This document shows positions 5,469 through 9,819 of a stretch of DNA of 9,819 nucleotides, one piece after another; within the stretch, counting starts at the first letter, position 1, and every line of letters starts with the position of its first letter. The stretch spans positions 1 to 9,819 of the forward strand of contig JAEYQM010000055.1 in NCBI GenBank assembly GCA_023410025.1, given 5' to 3'. Origin of the DNA: Bacillota bacterium (GTDB lineage Bacteria > Bacillota_I > Bacilli_A > ML615J-28 > CAG-698). The notes under the pieces were generated by a model. The model saw only the letters and a list, made by a program, of their open reading frames with translations, did not search any database and was not told where the DNA came from. The position numbers and the translations under genes are program-made.

Positions 5469-7262
5469 CCATTCAAATGGCCATTTAATGATATTCCAAA
5501 TAAAAAGGAATATCTTTTTTATTACAACAATGGCTTTTGCGAAGAAACCAGTACTTTGGCCCTTTTCAACATTTATTTTTAATAACTCATATTCAACAGT
5601 GCCATCTTCATATATTAATCTTAATCCCATTTCGTATTCACCTTTACGATTTGAATTAACTGTATATGTATCCTTTACAATTTCAAGCTCAAAATTTTCA
5701 CTTTTTGGATTTGATTCAGTTATGATGATATGCTTTATTTTTTCCATTGTAAGGAACTCGTTTGTTGTTGTTTTTACTTTAGTTCTATTAAAATATATAA
5801 TTGGAGCAACGTCATCAATAACATTCATCCTAAATTCATATTCATTAAAGTTTCCACTATTATCTATACATTTAATTTTAAATATATATGAACCGACTTT
5901 ATTTTCATTTCCACTATAATCATTTTTAGTTATTTCATAATTTAAATTTCTATCATAGTTATCAATAATTTCTAGTTTCAACTCAGTTAATACATCACTA
6001 ATATTTTTCTTTACACGATAACTTACATTATAGTAGTTTCTTAGTACATTTATTGTTGGAGCGGTTATATCTACAATATTTATTGTTACTATAACATCTG
6101 TATAATTTTTTGATTCATCAGAAAATCTAACATGAACTTCGTAACTTCCAAGTAAATCTTCATTTCCTAGATAAGTATCTTTAAGTATTATATAGGAAAC
6201 ATGCGAGTAATTATCAATAACAATTATATTGCTTATAATATAGTCTTTATCAATACTTACCTTAAACACTTCAAATGTATAATTAATTACAGATTTATCA
6301 TAATCAACCACTGGTTTTAGATTATCAACAACAATGATATTTACTATACATGACGCCTTATTGCTACTCGAATCTAAAACAAAAAACTCAATATCATATT
6401 CTCCTAAAACCCGATTTCTTACTTCATCTATATTTAATACATTATTAAAATATATATCACAGTTATATTGTATTTGAGAAGTTAGATTTCCATCTATTTC
6501 ATCATAGGCAAACAAATTAATTTCCTTCATTAAGTTAGGAATTGTGATAGGATTATCCACTGTTGTTTCAAATTTAAGTCGATCAACTTCGATTATTGGT
6601 TCCATAATATCAGCATAATCTTTTCCATAACTATAAGTACTTAATTCCTCATTAAATCTCATATTACTTACATCATATGAAGTATTAGAATATTGATATA
6701 CATAATTAGTAGGGCTCGGTAGAAATTTTATATCGCTAGCTTTAATTAATAATAATGCTTGATCTATACTTGTAATATTTTCACTAAAAAAGTTTAATAC
6801 ATCCACTTTTGTAATAGAATTTGATTTTAAATTAAGTTCATTAATTCTAAAGTATCCAATACTGGCATCAACTTCAATTGCATATCCAACATGGATTCCA
6901 TCAGCATATAGTTTTTTAGTTAATTGAACTGGTTCAAGAAATTCTTTTTCCTTGTCAAATAAATCAATTTTATTTGGTAGTGTTTCATCAAAATAAGGAA
7001 GTTCTTTCCAATTAAAGTCAGTTACAACTCTTTTATTTAGATAAGTTGGAATAAGAAAATATTCAGTCTTTTCATCAATTTCCACTAAGTCACCACCAGT
7101 TACTTTAAAGTGACCAATTGATTGATAATTTTCTCCAACTAATTCATATTTTGATGTTGCTGGATTTAATTTGTTTGTTGAAGAAATAGTGCTGGCTCTA
7201 ACTTGTCCAAAAAATATAAAAGCTAAAATAAATAAAATAAAAATTGATAATTTTCTTTGCAT
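5448..7262 (-). CDS. Exported protein with four tandem Ig-like repeats (604 aa)
   Basis: A secreted or membrane-attached protein. Residues 1-23 form a signal peptide (MQRK, hydrophobic core, VRA cleavage site). Residues about 30-215 are an unrecognised N-terminal domain. Four Ig-like repeats of roughly 80-90 residues follow (about 221-313, 315-398, 400-483, 485-566), of the HYR/DUF5011-like type. The shared pattern is xAPxI at the start, IDNY in the middle, then GSYxxxxxxxDxSxN and IxVxD at the end. Residues 571-604 form an aromatic-rich hydrophobic or amphipathic tail (KKIFLFIWNIIKWPFEWLY) with no LPXTG motif. GAGGGG lies four bases before the ATG at 7262. It has a candidate promoter of its own and no clear terminator on its strand, so its transcript could run antisense into yidD. 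Ig repeats of this kind usually act as stalks or in adhesion; the actual role here is unknown. Confidence 0.9.
   Translation of the reverse strand: MQRKLSIFILFILAFIFFGQVRASTISSTNKLNPATSKYELVGENYQSIGHFKVTGGDLVEIDEKTEYFLIPTYLNKRVVTDFNWKELPYFDETLPNKIDLFDKEKEFLEPVQLTKKLYADGIHVGYAIEVDASIGYFRINELNLKSNSITKVDVLNFFSENITSIDQALLLIKASDIKFLPSPTNYVYQYSNTSYDVSNMRFNEELSTYSYGKDYADIMEPIIEVDRLKFETTVDNPITIPNLMKEINLFAYDEIDGNLTSQIQYNCDIYFNNVLNIDEVRNRVLGEYDIEFFVLDSSSNKASCIVNIIVVDNLKPVVDYDKSVINYTFEVFKVSIDKDYIISNIIVIDNYSHVSYIILKDTYLGNEDLLGSYEVHVRFSDESKNYTDVIVTINIVDITAPTINVLRNYYNVSYRVKKNISDVLTELKLEIIDNYDRNLNYEITKNDYSGNENKVGSYIFKIKCIDNSGNFNEYEFRMNVIDDVAPIIYFNRTKVKTTTNEFLTMEKIKHIIITESNPKSENFELEIVKDTYTVNSNRKGEYEMGLRLIYEDGTVEYELLKINVEKGQSTGFFAKAIVVIKKIFLFIWNIIKWPFEWLYRLIF
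5490..5520 (+). terminator. yidD: Intrinsic terminator of yidD, inside the opposite gene
   Basis: A perfect 8-bp stem (GATATTCC at 5490-5497, GGAATATC at 5507-5514) with a 9-base A-rich loop is followed by six T. It lies 21 bases past the yidD stop. On the opposite strand this same DNA encodes the aromatic-rich C-terminal tail of the Ig-repeat protein. Confidence 0.85.
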
Positions 7263-7286
7263 AATACCCCTCTTTTAAATTAATCT

Positions 7287-7314
7287 ACTATATTATTTAA
7301 CAAGAAATTTACAA
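7287..7314 (-). promoter_or_regulatory. Candidate promoter of the Ig-repeat protein gene
   Basis: Minus strand: -35 TTGTAA (7309-7314), 16-base spacer, -10 TATAGT (7287-7292), just downstream of the preceding gene's terminator and 25 bases from the start codon. The matches are four of six and five of six in an AT-rich gap. Confidence 0.45.
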
Positions 7315-7328
7315 TATACAAAATATAT

Positions 7329-7366
7329 AAAAAAACCTCTTCGCTTATATATTTACGAAAAGGTTT
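7329..7366 (-). terminator. Intrinsic terminator of the NahK-like kinase gene
   Basis: Minus strand AACCTTTTCG (7356-7365) pairs with CGAAGAGGTT (7334-7343) over ten positions with one G-U, around a 12-base loop, followed by a T run. It begins six bases after the stop codon. Confidence 0.85.
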
Positions 7367-7371
7367 ATATT

Positions 7372-8460
7372 TTACTTATTAATTATTTTATTTATTATTT
7401 CTCTTAATTCATCATAATGATCTTCTATTTCTTGAACTAATTTGAATTGTGTTCTTGCTCTTACTAAATTATGATCTTCAAAGTGAGTTCTAAAATATTT
7501 GTCACCATCTAAATAATCAGTTAAGAAACGCATTCCACATTCTAATGTGATGATTTTTGCTGAATCAACTAACAGATTTATTTCTTCTTTGGTAAGATCG
7601 TTTTTTAATACTTCAAGAAAACCTAAAGAAAACTTTTCAAATAATTCAAAATCAAGTTTTACTTTTGATAAATCTTTTTCGTCTTCAGCAGCAGTCGATG
7701 CGCCAATTCTAATTGCATCACCAAAATCAAACAAAAGACTTCCTGGCATTACTGTATCTAAGTCAATTAAACAAATGGCTTTACCAGTAATTTCATCAAT
7801 CATAACATTATTCAGTTTTGTATCGTTATGGGTTACTCGTAGTGGAATTTTATTTTTCTTTAATCCTTCCATAATTAATCCCATATCTTTTTGACGATCA
7901 AATACAAATTTTATTTCATTAAATACTTCCAGTCCACGATCATAATCATCACTTTTAGCGATTTGGATAAACTTTTCATAACGCTTTGGCGTATTATGAA
8001 AATCAGGAATAGTAACATTTAATTTTTTAATTGGAAAATCACTTAGATGTTTTTGGAATAAACCTACAGCTTTTCCCACTTCATAAAATTGATCAGGATG
8101 TTCAATTCTTTCGTAAGTCTTTGCACCCTCAATAAACTTATATACGCGCCAATACGAATCTTTAAGTTTCACATAGTTCTTTTTATCCTTAGTTCCAACA
8201 ATTTCTAAAGACATTCTTGAAAATGTACTTTTGTCATTTGAATTGCACTTGCTTCTTATATGGTTTGTTACTAGTTCGATATTTTCCATTACTTCTTTTG
8301 GTTTTTTAAATACATTAGTGTTAATTTGTTGGAGGATATATTTTTCGTTAGCAGATGTAGTGATTCTGTAAGTCTTATTTATATGTCCATTACCATATTC
8401 TTGGGCATGAACAATAGACCCTTTCACTTTAAAATTCTCCATGACTTGAATCATTTGCAT
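7372..8460 (-). CDS. nahK: N-acetylhexosamine 1-kinase-like phosphotransferase (APH fold)
   Basis: Very like bifidobacterial NahK, which phosphorylates GlcNAc or GalNAc at C1 with ATP in the lacto-N-biose/galacto-N-biose pathway. Numbering from the 8460 start: YGNGHINKTYRI (22-33) and KYILQQINTNVF (40-51) in the N-lobe, WRVYKFIE (104-111), the catalytic loop LRVTHNDTKLNN (207-218), the metal-binding segment LIDLDTVMPGS (231-241), LFDFGDAIR, GASTAAEDEKDLSKV, and near the end ECGMRFLTDYL and NLVRARTQFKLVQE. These runs match my memory of NahK almost word for word. At 362 aa it has the expected length. An ATG at 8484 is in frame but lies in the -10 box; the ATG at 8460 has GAGGT seven bases upstream. 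Aminoglycoside resistance is improbable. No phosphorylase or other amino-sugar gene is in the window, so the substrate is inferred from similarity only. Confidence 0.85.
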   Translation of the reverse strand: MQMIQVMENFKVKGSIVHAQEYGNGHINKTYRITTSANEKYILQQINTNVFKKPKEVMENIELVTNHIRSKCNSNDKSTFSRMSLEIVGTKDKKNYVKLKDSYWRVYKFIEGAKTYERIEHPDQFYEVGKAVGLFQKHLSDFPIKKLNVTIPDFHNTPKRYEKFIQIAKSDDYDRGLEVFNEIKFVFDRQKDMGLIMEGLKKNKIPLRVTHNDTKLNNVMIDEITGKAICLIDLDTVMPGSLLFDFGDAIRIGASTAAEDEKDLSKVKLDFELFEKFSLGFLEVLKNDLTKEEINLLVDSAKIITLECGMRFLTDYLDGDKYFRTHFEDHNLVRARTQFKLVQEIEDHYDELREIINKIINK

Positions 8461-8467
8461 AGAAATT

Positions 8468-8472
8468 ACCTC
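8468..8472 (-). promoter_or_regulatory. nahK: Ribosome binding site fixing the nahK start
   Basis: Minus-strand GAGGT lies seven bases before the ATG at 8460. The longer start at 8484 would lie upstream of the expected transcription start. Confidence 0.75.
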
Positions 8473-8482
8473 ACTTTCATAC

Positions 8483-8511
8483 ATTATATCATATTAAAAT
8501 TTCATTGTCTA
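8483..8511 (-). promoter_or_regulatory. nahK: Strong SigA-type promoter of nahK
   Basis: Minus strand: -35 TAGACA (8506-8511), 17-base spacer, extended -10 TGATATAAT (TATAAT at 8483-8488). Expected start near 8476 gives a leader of about 16 bases. No operator-like repeat is evident beside it. Confidence 0.75.
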
Positions 8512-8549
8512 GTTTTTTTCAAATCAAAACAAATTTTACTATGTTTTAT

Positions 8550-8579
8550 TTAACTAAAACTTAAAATTAATGCTATAAT
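8550..8579 (+). promoter_or_regulatory. pepT: Promoter of pepT
   Basis: An extended -10, TGCTATAAT (TATAAT at 8574-8579), with a weaker -35 TTAACT (8550-8555) at an 18-base spacing. Expected start near 8586, just before GGAGG at 8593-8597. It is divergent from the nahK promoter about 40 bases away. Confidence 0.65.
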
Positions 8580-8602
8580 AATATATAATAACGGAGGATA
8601 AT

Positions 8603-9819
8603 ATGAAAGCTTACGAAAGATTATTAAATTATGTGAAGATAGAAACAACATCAAATCCAAAGAGTGGATTACATCCATCTACGCCTTCACAAATTGAATT
8701 TGCAAAGACATTAGCTGAAGAAATGTCTAGTTTAGGTATTAAAAATATAAAGATTAGTAAAGAGGGATATATTTACGGATTAATTCCTAAGAATATTGAT
8801 ATTGATGTACCTACAATCGGTTTTATTGCTCATATGGATACATCTAGTGACATGACAGCAAAAAATGTTAATCCACAAATTATCTCTAATTATGATGGAT
8901 TGGATATTACTTTAAATAAAGAAAAAAATATTGTTATGCAAGTTAGTCAATTTCCATTCTTGGCTGAACTTAAAGGAAGAACATTAATTACGACTGATGG
9001 ACTTACTCTTCTAGGTGCAGATGATAAAGCAGGAATTGCTGAAATATTGACAGTGGCAGAAATTTTAAATAATAACCCTGATATTAAACATGGTGATATT
9101 AAAATAGGATTTACACCTGATGAAGAAATTGGTGAAGGAGCAATGTTTTTCGATGTTGAAGGATTTGGATGTGACTTTGCTTATACAATCGATGGTGGTA
9201 AAGAAGGTGATTTAAACTATGAAAACTTTAATGCTGCAAGCATTAATGTAACTGTTAACGGTAGTAATATTCATCCAGGTTCAGCAAAACAAAAAATGTT
9301 TAATAGTATTCATATTGCTTATGAATTTCATAATATGTTACCTGCATTCTTTAACCCTGCTTATACAGAAAAATATGAAGGATTTAATCATTTAAATGAA
9401 ATAAGTGGTACTGTTGAAAAAACAAACATGCATTATATTGTTAGGAATCATGATTTTAGTATTTTTGAAAAACAAAAAGAAGATTTTAAAAATATTGCTG
9501 ATTTCTTAAATAAGAAATATAAAGAAAATACTATTGAACTAAATATTAAAGATAGTTATTATAATATGTATGAACATTTAAAAAATCACCCAGAAATTAT
9601 TGAGATTGCAAAAGATGCATGTAAAATGGCACAAGTTGATCCAGTAATTACTCCTGTTAGAGGTGGTACTGATGGTGCTGTTTTAACATATAAAGGTTTA
9701 ATGTGTCCAAACATTGGTACGGGCGGATTCAATTTCCATGGCAAATATGAATTTATTACTGTTGAAGGAATGGAAAAAACAGTTGAGATTATTTTAAATA
9801 TTGTAAAGATTGTATCAAG
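8603..9819 (+). CDS. pepT: Peptidase T (tripeptide aminopeptidase), 3' end cut by the window
   Basis: A dinuclear zinc M20B peptidase that releases the N-terminal residue from tripeptides in the cytosol. All metal and catalytic residues are visible at nearly the same numbers as in E. coli PepT: His77 and Asp79 in IAHMDTS, Asp140 in LLGADDKAG, Glu174 and Glu175 in TPDEEIGEG, Asp197 in TIDGG, His379 in FNFHGKYEF. The dimerisation (lid) domain between about 205 and 320 includes INVTVNGSNIHPG. The gene starts at ATG with GGAGG five bases upstream and runs for 405 complete codons to the edge without a stop. The E. coli protein has 408 residues, so only a few codons are probably missing. It has its own promoter and is divergent from the NahK-like kinase. 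No frameshift or unusual residue is seen. Confidence 0.97.
   Translation, partial: MKAYERLLNYVKIETTSNPKSGLHPSTPSQIEFAKTLAEEMSSLGIKNIKISKEGYIYGLIPKNIDIDVPTIGFIAHMDTSSDMTAKNVNPQIISNYDGLDITLNKEKNIVMQVSQFPFLAELKGRTLITTDGLTLLGADDKAGIAEILTVAEILNNNPDIKHGDIKIGFTPDEEIGEGAMFFDVEGFGCDFAYTIDGGKEGDLNYENFNAASINVTVNGSNIHPGSAKQKMFNSIHIAYEFHNMLPAFFNPAYTEKYEGFNHLNEISGTVEKTNMHYIVRNHDFSIFEKQKEDFKNIADFLNKKYKENTIELNIKDSYYNMYEHLKNHPEIIEIAKDACKMAQVDPVITPVRGGTDGAVLTYKGLMCPNIGTGGFNFHGKYEFITVEGMEKTVEIILNIVKIVS

Noticed and set aside
5475..5486. 12-bp perfect palindrome AAATGGCCATTT
   Set aside because: It has no loop, lies in coding sequence of the Ig-repeat gene and is explainable by chance in AT-rich DNA; the adjacent hairpin at 5490-5514 is the functional terminator.
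5488..5919. 143-codon open frame on the plus strand, just after yidD
   Set aside because: It begins within the yidD terminator and is antisense to the Ig-repeat protein, whose repeats and signal peptide make the minus strand the real coding strand.
7547..7894. 115-codon open frame on the plus strand
   Set aside because: It is antisense to the conserved catalytic part of the NahK-like kinase. No independent support.
7372..8460. Aminoglycoside resistance phosphotransferase
   Set aside because: It has the same kinase fold, but the catalytic and C-terminal segments match N-acetylhexosamine kinase rather than drug kinases.
8326..8553. 75-codon open frame on the plus strand
   Set aside because: It overlaps the nahK start and promoter on the other strand, has no ribosome binding site and no recognisable product.
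14..9819. Mycoplasma genetic code (TGA as Trp)
   Set aside because: Trp codons examined are TGG, and TGA ends three genes at sensible C-termini, one of them in an ATGA overlap.

Overview
The window is a strongly AT-rich piece of a low-GC Bacillota-type chromosome. Trp codons are TGG, and TGA closes three genes (the 631-residue surface protein, the ytxK-like and the ytfI-like gene), so the standard bacterial code fits better than the Mycoplasma code. Ribosome binding sites are GGAGG-like and promoters are SigA-like, several with an extended -10 (TGnTATAAT). Gene content and order recall Bacillus ytfI-ytfJ-(tpx)-ytxK-ackA. However, both secreted proteins lack an LPXTG sortase signal and end in hydrophobic tails, which suits a deep-branching, possibly wall-less lineage near Acholeplasma, Izemoplasma, Haloplasma or Erysipelotrichia. 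That placement is inference and of low certainty.

Layout, left to right. (1) A minus-strand gene for a 631-residue exported protein with a signal peptide, a beta-rich body and a C-terminal membrane anchor. (2) A minus-strand block read from right to left: a DUF2953/YtfI-like membrane protein, a GerW/YtfJ-family protein overlapping it by 20 bases, a terminator, then a strong promoter driving a YtxK-like methyltransferase and acetate kinase joined by an ATGA stop/start overlap, closed by a long hairpin terminator. (3) yidD on the plus strand, divergent from the YtfI-like gene. The short gap between them holds a large near-perfect dyad symmetry covering both putative promoters and the yidD start codon. 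(4) A minus-strand gene for a 604-residue exported protein with four Ig-like repeats. It converges on yidD with overlapping 3' ends, and the yidD terminator lies inside its coding region. (5) A minus-strand kinase closely resembling bifidobacterial N-acetylhexosamine 1-kinase (NahK), with a terminator behind it and a strong promoter in front. (6) Divergent from it, peptidase T (pepT), cut off by the window edge within a few residues of the usual end.

Taken together this is mostly housekeeping metabolism (acetate/ATP formation, tripeptide breakdown, amino-sugar phosphorylation), membrane-protein biogenesis (YidD) and two lineage-specific surface proteins. All intergenic gaps are under 150 bases. 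I see no RNA gene, mobile element, CRISPR array or defence locus. The least explained items are the two surface proteins and the dyad at the yidD/ytfI divergent promoter. I cannot identify a new biological system with confidence.
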